Shown here piece by piece: positions 9,464 to 18,900 of a DNA stretch of 64,000 nucleotides (positions are counted from its first letter, which is position 1; each line of letters starts with the position of its first letter). The stretch is from AM-1111 sp046302135. GTDB taxonomy: Bacteria > Bacteroidota > Bacteroidia > B-17B0 > Aurantibacillaceae. A program made the position numbers and the translations under genes. Below the pieces are notes generated by a model. The model was given only the letters and a program-made list of their open reading frames with translations. It was not told the origin of the DNA and searched no databases. The stretch is taken from assembly GCA_046302135.1 (NCBI GenBank), contig JBKCIQ010000014.1, positions 1 to 64,000 on the forward strand. The letters run 5' to 3'.

Positions 9464-10045
9464 TTATAGTGTATTGTGATAATCTTGATCTGTGTAAAAT
9501 CTTGCTCTGCCTTCCCCTCTGTATTTTTCAATTAGCGCGTCAACTTTTTCTGTAGTAAGATTTTCATGGTATGAAGCGCCACATTGCAACATTGGTGCTG
9601 TACCACAAGAACCTAAACATTCAACAGTTTTCAGTGTGAACATGCCATCTTTCGTTGTTTCACCATCTTTAATTCCTAGTCTTTTTTCTATGTGACGAAC
9701 AATGTCTTCCGCACCACACAACCAACAAGAACTAGTTCTACAAACTTCCAGAATACATTTACCAACAGGTTTCAAATTAAACATGGAATAAAATGATGCA
9801 ACTTCGAAAACCTCTATTGGCTTGATGTTTAAAATTTCAGCCACTTTATCCATTACCTCCGCGTTTAGCCAACCATTGTTTTCAGCCTGAGCAATATGAA
9901 GAATAGGAATCACAGCAGACTTTTGTTTTCCTTCGGGGTAATGGGAAATGATAGCTTTTATCTCCTCCATTGCCTTTTCGGAAAACTGAACGGACTGCCT
10001 TTTTTCTTTGTCAAACTTTTGAACTCCGTGAACCTGTGCTCCCAT
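9464..10045 (-). CDS. nuoE: NADH-quinone oxidoreductase subunit E, [2Fe-2S]
   Basis: Thioredoxin-fold [2Fe-2S] subunit of the NADH dehydrogenase module of complex I (cluster N1a). The four ligands fit Cys102, Cys107, Cys143 and Cys147 (patterns CRTSSC and CLGSC). An additional Cys110 lies next to the first pair. The protein has 193 residues. The 70-base gap to the upstream nuoD stop is the longest inside the operon and contains a palindromic repeat. Confidence 0.97.
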   Translation of the reverse strand: MGAQVHGVQKFDKEKRQSVQFSEKAMEEIKAIISHYPEGKQKSAVIPILHIAQAENNGWLNAEVMDKVAEILNIKPIEVFEVASFYSMFNLKPVGKCILEVCRTSSCWLCGAEDIVRHIEKRLGIKDGETTKDGMFTLKTVECLGSCGTAPMLQCGASYHENLTTEKVDALIEKYRGEGRARFYTDQDYHNTL

Positions 10046-10086
10046 TTTATTTATTCTTGTTTCAGTTTCTTATTTTCATTTTTTTA

Positions 10087-10110
10087 GTGGCTGAGCTTGT
10101 CGAAGCCACC
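10087..10110. repeat. REP-like palindromic element between nuoD and nuoE
   Basis: An imperfect palindrome with 6-bp outer arms (GTGGCT/AGCCAC) around the core TTCGACAAGCTCAG, read on the minus strand. That core resembles small interspersed palindromes seen in many bacterial genomes. It begins 6 bases after the nuoD stop codon in transcript direction. A T-rich run follows but it is broken, so I do not call a terminator. I noticed no second copy in this window. In RNA it would fold into a hairpin that could stabilise or process the nuo transcript between the nuoD and nuoE parts. Confidence 0.6.
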
Positions 10111-10115
10111 ATTTT

Positions 10116-11375
10116 TTAAGCATCTAATTCTCCCGCTATCACATTCATTGAACTCATCGTCAAAATTGCATCACTCAACATTCCACCTTTTATCATCTCC
10201 GGATAAGCCTGATAATAAATAAAACAAGGCCTTCTGAAATGTAAACGGAACGGTGTTCTTCCACCATCACTCACTAAATAAAAACCTAACTCACCGTTAC
10301 CGCCCTCAACTGCGTGATAAACTTCACCAACAGGAACATCCTGCTCACCCATCACAATTTTGAAGTGATAAATCAGCGCTTCCATGTTGTTGTAAACTTC
10401 TTCTTTTGGTGGAAGGAAAAATGCCGGAATATCCGCATGGAAACCTCCTTCTTTAGGCATTTTTGCTAACGCCTGTTTGATGATGCTTAAACTCTGCCAC
10501 ATCTCTTCTTCCCTTACCATAAAACGGTCGAAGGTATCTCCGTCTTTTCCAACTGGAATTATGAATTCAAAATCTTCATAAGATGAGTATGGATTCATGA
10601 CACGCACATCGTAATCTACTCCCGCGGCGCGTAAGTTCGGTCCTGTGAAAGAATAACTTAATGCGCGCTCAGCAGAAATTGGTCCTGCACCTATTACACG
10701 ATCCATGAAAATTTTGTTGCGAACCAATAAATTTTCAAACTCTTTTAATCCTGCAGGGAATTTTTCAATGAATTCATTGATTAAATCCCAGGTTTTTTGT
10801 GGCCATTCTCTCTCAAAACCTCCAATTCGTCCAATGTTGGTTGTTAACCTTGCCCCACATATCGATTCGAAAATATCATAAATTTTTTCTCTCCACTGGA
10901 AAATATATAGGAAACCTGTCATCGCGCCCGTGTCCACTCCAATTACAGAGTTACATATAATGTGATCAGCTATTCTGGACAACTCCATAATGATGACCCT
11001 CATGTACTCAACGCGCTTCGGCAATTTTGCACCTATGAGTTTTTCTACTGTCATCTCCCAACCCATATTATTGATCGGTGAAGAACAATAATTTAATCGA
11101 TCCGTTATAGGAGTAATTTGGTTGTAAGGACGACGTTCTGCCAACTTTTCAAAAGCACGGTGTATGTACCCAATAGTAGGTGTTGATTCAAGGATGATTT
11201 CCCCGTCAACTTTTAAAACATTTTGAAAGATTCCATGAGTTGCAGGATGTGTGGGACCTAAATTGATAATTGTATAATCTTTCTCAATCTCTTCTTCGGT
11301 AAGCGTGGTTGCCACCGATTCCGGATCAGATTTTAAATATTCCTTATCTATTTTTTTTACTTTCTTTTTACTCAT
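10116..11375 (-). CDS. nuoD: NADH-quinone oxidoreductase subunit D
   Basis: Hydrogenase-like 49-kDa subunit of complex I that, with NuoB, forms the quinone reduction site. The family block LGPTHPATHG lies near residue 40, followed by IGYIHRAFEKL and DRLNYCSSPINN. The C-terminus ends in the typical DAILTMSSMNVIAGELDA. The protein has 419 residues and is separate from NuoC, unlike the nuoCD fusion of E. coli. The lysine-rich first ~15 residues are an unremarkable extension. Confidence 0.98.
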   Translation of the reverse strand: MSKKKVKKIDKEYLKSDPESVATTLTEEEIEKDYTIINLGPTHPATHGIFQNVLKVDGEIILESTPTIGYIHRAFEKLAERRPYNQITPITDRLNYCSSPINNMGWEMTVEKLIGAKLPKRVEYMRVIIMELSRIADHIICNSVIGVDTGAMTGFLYIFQWREKIYDIFESICGARLTTNIGRIGGFEREWPQKTWDLINEFIEKFPAGLKEFENLLVRNKIFMDRVIGAGPISAERALSYSFTGPNLRAAGVDYDVRVMNPYSSYEDFEFIIPVGKDGDTFDRFMVREEEMWQSLSIIKQALAKMPKEGGFHADIPAFFLPPKEEVYNNMEALIYHFKIVMGEQDVPVGEVYHAVEGGNGELGFYLVSDGGRTPFRLHFRRPCFIYYQAYPEMIKGGMLSDAILTMSSMNVIAGELDA

Positions 11376-11387
11376 TTTTATGGAGCA

Positions 11388-11891
11388 TTAACGTCCGAAC
11401 ATTCTATCGTCTTTATCCTCCCTGGTTTGATCCTCGAGCGGATATTCTTTCCTTAACGGGTGATAATCCATTTCATCCATATTTAAAATCCTTTTGAGAT
11501 TTGGATGTCCCATGAACTTTACACCAAAGAAATCAAAAGTTTCCCTTTCCATCCAGTTTGCTCCTAGCCATAAATCAGTAGCTGTTGGAATTTCAGGATG
11601 ATTAATTGGGAAAAAAGTTTTCACTCTGATTCTAAGATTCTTGGGCATATTATGAAGATGGTACACCACTCCCAATTGTTTTTCATCCGGTGTTTGAATA
11701 CCTGTAAGGTCTGTAAGGAAATGAAAGTTTAAGTCAGAATCATTTTTCAGAAAAGACAAAACATCATGTATTTTTTCTTTATTGACAACAAAGACAGGGA
11801 AATCGGATAGCAACTCGGCGGCTTCGATGGAACCATGGAACTTTTCAGAAAGCTTTCCATTAACCAGATCGAGTAATTCCTTTTTGTCCAT
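11388..11891 (-). CDS. nuoC: NADH-quinone oxidoreductase subunit C
   Basis: 30-kDa subunit of the peripheral arm of complex I, a structural partner of NuoD and NuoB. The family signature WMERETFDFFGVKFMGHPNL lies in the second half, followed by YHPLRKEYPLED. The 167 residues match the stand-alone form. It starts 8 bases downstream of nuoB and ends 12 bases before nuoD. Confidence 0.97.
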   Translation of the reverse strand: MDKKELLDLVNGKLSEKFHGSIEAAELLSDFPVFVVNKEKIHDVLSFLKNDSDLNFHFLTDLTGIQTPDEKQLGVVYHLHNMPKNLRIRVKTFFPINHPEIPTATDLWLGANWMERETFDFFGVKFMGHPNLKRILNMDEMDYHPLRKEYPLEDQTREDKDDRMFGR

Positions 11892-11899
11892 TGATTCTT

Positions 11900-12460
11900 T
11901 TATTCTAATCCGTAAGAATTCATCATTTTTTTGTATTCCTCAGAATTTCTTCTCCTAAAAGATTCCTTCTGAGTAAGGTCCTGTATTTTTAGAATCCCTT
12001 CAATAATTTGCTCCGGTCTTGGAGGGCATCCTGGAACATAAACATCAACAGGAATAATCCTATCGATACCTTGCAAAACGCTGTAAGTGTCAAAAATTCC
12101 GCCGCTAGAGGCACAAGCACCAACTGATAAAACCCATTTTGGCTCTGCCATTTGCTCATAAACTTGGCGGAGAATAGGACCCATTTTTTTTGCAATTGTT
12201 CCCATTACCATTAGCATATCTGCCTGACGAGGAGAGAAACTCAATCTTTCTGATCCAAATCGTCCCAAATCGTAATGAGAAGCCATAGTTGCCATGAATT
12301 CAATTCCGCAACAAGAGGTTGCAAAAGGTAACGGCCATAAAGAGTTTTTTCTAGCAAGACCCACGGCGTCTTCCAACTTACCAGCGAAAAAACCAGGTCC
12401 TTCAAGTCCTTGAGGAACTTTGGCAATTTCTAATTTCGTTCTTTTAGTTACGTTTTCCAT
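11900..12460 (-). CDS. nuoB: NADH-quinone oxidoreductase subunit B, [4Fe-4S] N2
   Basis: Holds the terminal cluster N2, which donates electrons to quinone. The unusual tandem-cysteine ligation is visible: Cys50-Cys51 (TSCCGIEF), Cys116 (VGACASSGG) and Cys145 (VPGCPPRPE). The protein has 186 residues. The N-terminal ~20 residues are poorly conserved in the family. It starts 10 bases after nuoA. Confidence 0.98.
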   Translation of the reverse strand: MENVTKRTKLEIAKVPQGLEGPGFFAGKLEDAVGLARKNSLWPLPFATSCCGIEFMATMASHYDLGRFGSERLSFSPRQADMLMVMGTIAKKMGPILRQVYEQMAEPKWVLSVGACASSGGIFDTYSVLQGIDRIIPVDVYVPGCPPRPEQIIEGILKIQDLTQKESFRRRNSEEYKKMMNSYGLE

Positions 12461-12470
12461 ACAACAAATT

Positions 12471-12842
12471 TTAATCTTCCCACTTTAATGCCTTCTTGGC
12501 AATAATATAATAGAAACCAACTAGCAAGAGAATAACAAAAGAAAACATTTCAATAATTCCGGTAAGGCCCAAAGATTTAAAATTAACTGCCCAAGGATAC
12601 ATGAAAATCACCTCCACGTCGAACAAGACAAATAAAATTGCAACCAAAAAATACTTAATTGAAAAAGGAATCCTCGCATTTCCTTTCACATCAATTCCAC
12701 ACTCAAAGGTTTCCAACTTTGTTTTGGTCTTTCTTTTGGGACCAAGTAAGTGGGTGACAGTCATCATAATCCCCACGAATCCGAGCGCAACAAAAAAGAG
12801 AATTACTATGGGCAAAAAATCAGAAGGAGTCTGAGAAACCAT
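12471..12842 (-). CDS. nuoA: NADH-quinone oxidoreductase subunit A
   Basis: Small membrane subunit of complex I and first gene of the operon. It has 123 residues with three hydrophobic helices. The loop after the first helix carries KLETFECGID, the segment around the conserved redox-sensitive cysteine of ND3/NuoA. The FDVEVIFMYPWAV segment in helix 2 is also characteristic. Transcription probably begins in the 100 bases upstream, but I found no convincing promoter match there. Confidence 0.96.
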   Translation of the reverse strand: MVSQTPSDFLPIVILFFVALGFVGIMMTVTHLLGPKRKTKTKLETFECGIDVKGNARIPFSIKYFLVAILFVLFDVEVIFMYPWAVNFKSLGLTGIIEMFSFVILLLVGFYYIIAKKALKWED

Positions 12843-12944
12843 TTTGTTTAATTTTTCGGATGTAAGTTTAACAATTTTATCTCATTCAGTCAATAATTAT
12901 TCTGATTTTTTTTAAGAAGGTATTATTTGTAAATAAAAGGCAAA

Positions 12945-12972
12945 AAAAAACCCGCCAAAATTTGACGGGTTA
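12945..12972 (-). terminator. Rho-independent terminator after the 118-aa secreted protein gene
   Basis: Read on the minus strand, AACCCGTCAAA pairs with TTTGGCGGGTT, followed by a run of T. In this orientation every position of the 11-bp stem pairs (one G-U wobble), while on the plus strand the same position is a C-A mismatch, so it acts on the minus strand. It ends the transcript of the gene at 12991-13347 and insulates it from nuoA. Confidence 0.85.
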
Positions 12973-12990
12973 AATGGGACATTAAATGTT

Positions 12991-13347
12991 TTATTTATCA
13001 CCTGTTTTTTTCTTATATTCTAAATACTTAGCAACCTGTTCTGCATATTTTTTGAAGCTTGCATCAGTAACAGTTTGAGTTCTAGGGAACTCGCTTGATC
13101 CGCAAATTTCTTCACGGGTGTTTTGAAGATCAATTGCCAAAGCTTCAGCCTGTGCTTCAGTTAAGCTACAATTGATTTCATTGTAAACAGTTGTAAGTTT
13201 CACCTTGTCTACCCTCTGTCCGCTTGTGTAAGAGGTAACAAGCTTTGTAAATTCAGAGATTTTAGAATCTGTTGTAGAACGGCTGATTTGTGCGTTCATC
13301 ATTGTTGCACTAACAAAGGCAACCATCAATAAAACTAACTTTTTCAT
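12991..13347 (-). CDS. Small secreted protein of unknown function
   Basis: I do not recognise the family. The first ~19 residues form a signal peptide (MKKLVLLMVAFVSATMMNAQ) with a cut expected after NAQ or before it, leaving a soluble ~98-residue protein. It is mostly polar and helical, with two cysteines (in EINCSLTE and EEICGSSE) that could form a disulfide. The gene stands alone: it has its own well-matched promoter about 110 bases upstream and a strong terminator 19 bases after the stop. That suggests independent, perhaps high, expression. Confidence 0.8.
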   Translation of the reverse strand: MKKLVLLMVAFVSATMMNAQISRSTTDSKISEFTKLVTSYTSGQRVDKVKLTTVYNEINCSLTEAQAEALAIDLQNTREEICGSSEFPRTQTVTDASFKKYAEQVAKYLEYKKKTGDK

Positions 13348-13458
13348 ATTTGTTTTTGTTTTTATTATTCTTACTCTTAAGGATTTTCAGATTACTCCCC
13401 CTATTTGACTGCGGGAACAGTTTTTAATTATTTAAAAGAACAATAAAATTTTCTTAAA

Positions 13459-13488
13459 CAAATGTAGTTCAGAAATGTCAATAAACAA
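13459..13488 (-). promoter_or_regulatory. Bacteroidota-type promoter for the 118-aa secreted protein
   Basis: On the minus strand TTG (13488-13486) is followed after 19 bases by TACATTTG (13466-13459), a full match to the -33/-7 pattern TTG-N19-TAnnTTTG known from Bacteroidota. Transcription would start near 13450, giving a leader of about 100 bases before the ATG at 13347. Confidence 0.6.
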
Positions 13489-13595
13489 GTATTTTTTCCC
13501 CTAAATCGACCAAAAGCCATTCAAATTCGATGTTAGGTATAAACAAGGATTGGACCAAAAAAAAGGCCCCTATTTTTTAGTTCATGAAGAAAACA

Positions 13596-13603
13596 TATTT
13601 TTG
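13596..13603 (+). promoter_or_regulatory. -7 element TATTTTTG upstream of the DUF3078 gene
   Basis: The octamer matches TAnnTTTG and lies 58 bases before the ATG at 13662. A clear TTG at -33 is missing, so the match is weaker than the one on the other strand. Confidence 0.4.
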
Positions 13604-13661
13604 CTGTTTTTTAAAACCCATATTTAAATTAAACGTTGATATTTAGATAATTGTATCCGAA

Positions 13662-14756
13662 ATGAACTGTAAGATTAAATTATTCTTATTTTATTTGGCG
13701 CTCCAATTAATTTTAATTCAAGGAGTTTTCTCGCAATCGAGACAAAGTGAAGATTCTATCGTAAGTCTAGATTCCATTAAATTGGAAAAATTGAAAAAAA
13801 GTTCTGAAAGAATTAAAGCGATTTCAGATTCAATTACGGCCATATTAGACTCAGTTGATGCAGAAATAACAGCTATGACACAAGCACACTTAGACAACAA
13901 ACCATGGCATGTTCATGCAAAATTTAGCTCAACTATCACACAAGTGACACTTAATAACTGGGTAGGAGGAGGCCAGAACAGTGTGTCGCTTGTTGGCACT
14001 TCTGATATTGCCGCAGACTATAAGAAAAAAAATACAGCATGGGAAAATGACATAAGTCTACACTATGGGATCATTAGACAAGGAGAAAACAGAAACTGGT
14101 GGAAAAATGACGATCAGCAACAGTTTAACTCAAAACTCGACATTAAAGCATTTAAATTATGGAATTACTCTTTACTATTTGAAGTAAGAACTCAGTTCTC
14201 ACCAGGCTACAATTACCCTGATGACTCCACTTTAATTTCTGATATCATGGCTCCCGGCTACATAATTTTAGCTTCCGGTTTGGATTTTAAGACAAAAAAC
14301 AAAAAACTCACATTACTTGCCGCTCCAGTGACCGTAAAAACAACTGTGGTTAACAATACAAAGCTAGCCAATGAGGGTGCATTCGGAGTTGATCCAGCGA
14401 TATATGACGATCTTGGAGTAATGATAACACCCGGTAAAAAAAGAAGATCGGAAATAGGAGGATTTCTTAAGTTCAAATTCAAAAGACAATTTTTCAAAAA
14501 AATTACAGTGGAAAATAATCTTGAATTATTCTCAAATTACATTGACAAACCTGAAAATATAGACATTAACTGGGGAACCATAACATCAATTAAAATATTA
14601 AAATATTTTTCTGCCAACTTAACCACCAACCTGATTTACGATGATGATGTTGATGTGCCTGTTGACCGAGACGGCGACGGAATAAAAGAAGGCGTTGGTC
14701 CGAGACTACAATTTGAACAAATGTTTGGTTTTGGGTTTACCTATAAAATTGATTAA
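13662..14756 (+). CDS. DUF3078 family outer-membrane-type protein
   Basis: The protein has 364 residues with a signal peptide at the N-terminus (cut probably after VFSQ, residue ~25). A short helical, charged stretch follows, and from about residue 80 a series of alternating polar/hydrophobic strands typical of an outer-membrane barrel. The block around ITQVTLNNWVGGGQNSVSL and NDISLHYGIIRQG matches what I know of the DUF3078 family, which is widespread in Bacteroidota and has no established function. It ends with an aromatic barrel-like strand (FGFGFTYKID). The start ATG is the first in frame and gives the signal peptide. Confidence 0.8.
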   Translation: MNCKIKLFLFYLALQLILIQGVFSQSRQSEDSIVSLDSIKLEKLKKSSERIKAISDSITAILDSVDAEITAMTQAHLDNKPWHVHAKFSSTITQVTLNNWVGGGQNSVSLVGTSDIAADYKKKNTAWENDISLHYGIIRQGENRNWWKNDDQQQFNSKLDIKAFKLWNYSLLFEVRTQFSPGYNYPDDSTLISDIMAPGYIILASGLDFKTKNKKLTLLAAPVTVKTTVVNNTKLANEGAFGVDPAIYDDLGVMITPGKKRRSEIGGFLKFKFKRQFFKKITVENNLELFSNYIDKPENIDINWGTITSIKILKYFSANLTTNLIYDDDVDVPVDRDGDGIKEGVGPRLQFEQMFGFGFTYKID

Positions 14757-14830
14757 CTCGATTCTAAGGAATTTATCAATTAAGATGTAACTTTTTATAC
14801 CGGATTCAATTATTCTTTATAAAAACTATT

Positions 14831-15691
14831 ATGAAAAGAATACCGGTAGTCTTTTGTTTCATCTTTATTTCAACTTTTTTTTACTCTAAACATAAAAAAG
14901 TTAATCTTTCCGAAGCTCTTAAATCAAAAATGGTAGAAATTAATGTAGGCCGTGTTACAGGCTATCAGGGTAAATGTTTAAAGCTAAAAATGATTAATCT
15001 TACAGCAGACTCAGTTTATGTTAAGGTAACACCAGGCTGGGTTTTCGACAGCGATGATAGTACTGCGCAAGACCTGATTGTTATTAAAGAATTTACTTTT
15101 GTATTGGGAAAATTTGACAAAAAAACTGAGGAAATATTTGTAAATTGTTGCGAACGAAAAAAAAGGAGCCCCACCGGATGTAAATTCAGTAAAAGCAAAA
15201 CACCAAAAAAAGAGTTGGTTCGTTTAGCAGAGTTTTTAAATAAAGACGATTACCCAACAAATTTAATTTGCAATGCTGTATGGGCTGTGTCCGATAATGC
15301 TCCGATTTCTAACATTTGCGGAGGAGGTGCGGATAAAGATTCATTGGTTAGAAGAATAGTAGCAGAGCTATTACAAAAGGAAATTCCTTGGTTTAATGTT
15401 ATCACGGAAATAAATCAATTAGGAGACGGTCATATAGAAACAATTTCTAAATCACTTTACGGTGCATTCAACTGCAACATAAGCAAAGGAACAGAATTCG
15501 AAATAAAATTAATTGATCGACATGGGAGAGAAATTTTAATGCTTCAGCCTAAAACAAAAGCGAAGGATAACTTAATGAATTATTACATTGAATTCAATAT
15601 TGAACATTTACCCAGGAAAGAATTTTTTATTTCATTTAGAGATAGCAAAGGAGTTGAAATGCTCAAAAAGGAGATAGACCTAAGGATGTAG
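14831..15691 (+). CDS. Secreted protein of unknown function
   Basis: I do not recognise this 286-residue protein. The N-terminus looks like a signal peptide (MKRIPVVFCFIFISTFFYS). The mature part is soluble. Cysteines cluster at NCCERKKRSPTGC (around residues 100-115) and at LICNAVW and NICGGGADKD further on, which could mean disulfides or a metal site. The gene lies 74 bases after the DUF3078 gene on the same strand and ends at a strong terminator, so the two may be cotranscribed. Confidence 0.7.
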   Translation: MKRIPVVFCFIFISTFFYSKHKKVNLSEALKSKMVEINVGRVTGYQGKCLKLKMINLTADSVYVKVTPGWVFDSDDSTAQDLIVIKEFTFVLGKFDKKTEEIFVNCCERKKRSPTGCKFSKSKTPKKELVRLAEFLNKDDYPTNLICNAVWAVSDNAPISNICGGGADKDSLVRRIVAELLQKEIPWFNVITEINQLGDGHIETISKSLYGAFNCNISKGTEFEIKLIDRHGREILMLQPKTKAKDNLMNYYIEFNIEHLPRKEFFISFRDSKGVEMLKKEIDLRM

Positions 15692-15710
15692 ACTAATGTA
15701 AAGAAAATTA

Positions 15711-15743
15711 AAAAAAAACCCTTCAAATTTTGAAGGGTTTTTT
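15711..15743. terminator. Bidirectional rho-independent terminator
   Basis: A perfect stem (AACCCTTCAAA/TTTGAAGGGTT) is flanked by an A run on the left and a T run on the right, so it can end transcripts from both sides. It serves the secreted-protein gene ending at 15691 and the leftward tRNA-Gln gene. Confidence 0.85.
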
Positions 15744-15744
15744 G

Positions 15745-15817
15745 TTGTCCGACCAGGGCTCGAACCTGGACTCTTCTGAACCAAAACCAGACGTGTTGCC
15801 AGTTACACCATCGGACA
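15745..15817 (-). tRNA. tRNA-Gln (anticodon UUG)
   Basis: The minus strand folds into a full cloverleaf. The 7-bp acceptor stem is TGTCCGA/TCGGACA; the D stem GTGT/ACAC; the anticodon stem TCTGG/TCAGA with loop TTTTGGT and anticodon TTG; the T arm is CCAGG with loop TTCGAGC and CCTGG. The discriminator base is A and the 3' CCA is not encoded. The UUG anticodon reads CAA and, by wobble, CAG. Confidence 0.96.
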
Positions 15818-15920
15818 GTCTCCAACTGAATTGGGTGTGCAAAAGTATAAAAAAAAGATGAATTGCAAAAAATCTTAACTACTTACTTCAAAGTACTGTT
15901 AAAGTTAGAATGATAAAATG

Positions 15921-15928
15921 TAACTTTG
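15921..15928 (+). promoter_or_regulatory. -7 element TAACTTTG upstream of the DUF2723 gene
   Basis: Full match to TAnnTTTG, 17 bases before the ATG at 15946, implying a very short 5' leader. No good -33 TTG at the expected distance. Confidence 0.45.
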
Positions 15929-15945
15929 TAAGTTGATTTTTATTT

Positions 15946-18900
15946 ATGATTACAAACAAATACAAATTAATTAACAACCTCATCGGATGGCTTTTGGTTT
16001 TCCCAATTGCTACCTACACCTACATAGCTACAATAGAGCCAACCGCAAGTTTCTGGGATTGCGGCGAATACATAGCGTGTTCTCACAAACTTGAAGTTGG
16101 ACACCCGCCAGGAGCCCCTTTTTTCCTATTACTGGGCCGACTTTTTATTCTTCTTGGTGGTGATAATCCCTTAAATGCTGCCAAGTGGGTAAACATAATG
16201 AGTGCACTTTCTAGCTCATTTACAATTCTATTTCTTTATTGGTCTGTTACCCGTCTAAGCCTAAAGATTGTGAACGGACTTAAAAAGGAATTCACTCTAG
16301 GAAGGATGATAGGGGTATTCTCTGCAGGTATTATTGGTTCTCTAGCATATACTTTCTCTGACTCATTCTGGTTTTCGGCTGTGGAGGGTGAAGTTTATGC
16401 CATGTCCTCCCTTTTTACTGCTGTTGCTTTTTGGGCAATTCTTAGGTGGGAAGAAGAAGCCGACAATCCTTCTTCAGTTCGCTGGTTGATCTTTATTGCT
16501 TATTTAGTTGGACTTTCAATTGGGGTACACTTGTTGAACCTCCTTGTAATACCTGCAATTTGTTTCATTTATTACTTCAGAAAACACGCCTTTAACATCA
16601 AGGGAATTATTATTTGCGGGGTTGTTTCAGTACTCATACTTGGCGGAATACAAGGAGTTTTAATTCCTAACGTTGTAAAGTTTTCAGCCGACTATGAATT
16701 GTTTTTTGTAAACTCACTCGGTTTTTCTTTCAATACAGGTACTGTTTTTTACTTTGTTCTGCTTTTATTTTCACTCATAATTGGAATATTTTTTTCAATT
16801 CAAAGAAAGCCGCTTTATTTTACAATTTTTATCTCTACAACAGGATTGTTAGCTTTACTTTCTCTAGTTGCAGGTGCAAAATCCGGAACAAATACAGGAG
16901 GGTCAATTTTTCTGCGCCTAGTAGGATTTGGACTTCTACTTTGGGGATTAGTTTATTTAAAGAAAAATCCTGTAATACTGCATCACATTTTAATCAGTGT
17001 AGTAGTGTTGTTGTTGGGATATTCTACCTTTTTTGTTCTTGTAATACGTTCACAGGCAAATACTCCAATGGATGAAAACAACCCTGAAAACGCTATTTCG
17101 CTTCTATCTTATCTTAACCGGGAACAGTATGGAGATTGGCCAATTTTGAGAGGTAATTATTTTAATGCTGAGTTGGACGAAAATGAACCATATCTGGATG
17201 GTAATCCTATATATGGTAAAGATACAACATCAGGAAAATATGTGGTAATTGATGACCGCAAACAATCCATCCCTAATTACGATAAACGTTATGTAACATT
17301 CTTCCCTAGGATGTGGAGCACTCAAGGAGGACACGCCGCGTTCTATGAATCATGGAGCGGGTTCATTCCCGGTCAAACTGATGCCTCAGGTAACGAAATC
17401 ATTCGACCAAGTTTTGGTCAAAACCTAAAATACTTCTTTAAGTATCAAGTCGGCTACATGTACCTTCGTTATTTCGGATGGAACTTTATCGGAAGGCAAA
17501 ATGACATTCAAGGTTTAATAAATAACAATACCGAGGGAAATGTTATTACAGGGTTTAGCTCTTTAGATAAATCTATTACCGGAGTGGATCAGGACAAAAT
17601 GCCCTATTCCACCAAAAACAATAAGGGTACAAATAAATTCTACATGCTACCGCTTATTTTAGGTTTAATTGGAATGTTTTGGCACGCATATGCACACAAA
17701 AAAGATTTCATTGTAACATTATTGCTTTTTTTCTTTACCGGTCTTGCAATTGTTGTTTATCTGAATCAATACCCTTATCAGCCTCGTGAACGGGATTATG
17801 CATATGCAGCTTCATTTTATGCCTTCGCAATTTGGATAGGCCTTGGTGCTTTGGCGATACTTGAAACACTAAATACTTATTTAGTTGAGAAAAAATCAAA
17901 ACCTGAAACACCAATAAAAACATCTCACTCAGACACAGACTCAAATCCATATGTTACTATTCCAGTTTCTGAAAACTACTCAGGAAAAATGAAATCTACA
18001 GGCTTAGGGCTAGCGATTGCAGTTTTACTTATAACCTCGTTCGTTCCATATATTATGGCCAGTGAAGGATGGGATGATCATGACAGAAGTAAAAGAACTA
18101 TGTCTCGCGATTTTGCAATCAACTATCTTCAGAGTTGTGATAAGAATGCTGTGCTATTTACAAATGGAGACAACGACACCTTCCCACTTTGGTACGTTCA
18201 GGAAGTTGAAGGTATAAGAACAGATGTACGGGTTATAAATCTTAGTCTTCTACAAACTGATTGGTACATTAATCAGATGCGCCGCGCGGCATACGATTCA
18301 CCACCTGTTCCATTTACAATGTCTCCTGATAAGTACGAAGGGAGCAAACGAGAAGTTGTTTACATCTTTCCGGACAAAAATCCTTCATATCAAAATGTAA
18401 AAAACATAATGAAATTTGTTGCCAGTGATGATCCAAACGATAAAAGAGTTATTAATGGGCGGCCGTTGGATTACCTTCCCACAAAAAAATTCCGAATTCC
18501 AGTTTACGGATATGCGAACACAGGCAACAGAGCTAAAGACTCAATCCAAAATAGATTAGATTCAATTAGAATTGTAAGCGATAAGTCATTAGTTTCTCCG
18601 GGATTGGAGAGGAGAATTGTTAAAAATGTTGATTGGGAAATTTCAAAGTCATACGTAACTAAAAATGATTTGATGGTTCTTGATTTGCTCGCTGCATTTA
18701 ATTGGAAAAGACCGATTTATTTCGCCGTTACGACAGGACCTGAAAGTTACCTCAACCTACAAGATTATTTTCAGTTAGAAGGTCTTGCCTACAGATTGGT
18801 TCCTATCAAATCAACAAAAGAAGAAATGGTTCATCAGACAAGAGTGAACTCGAAAAAAATGTATGACAATATTATGAATCCTGATAAATCAAAATGGGGT

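Larger units (their letters stand above)
13348..13661. other. Divergent intergenic region with two promoters
   Basis: This 314-base stretch contains no gene that I can support. It separates the leftward 118-aa secreted protein gene from the rightward DUF3078 gene, and holds one promoter-like element for each direction (13459-13488 and 13596-13603). The leftward leader would be about 105 bases long; I saw no riboswitch-like fold in it. Confidence 0.6.

Noticed and set aside
15583..15825. 80-codon open frame across tRNA-Gln
   Set aside because: It overlaps a complete tRNA gene and a terminator.
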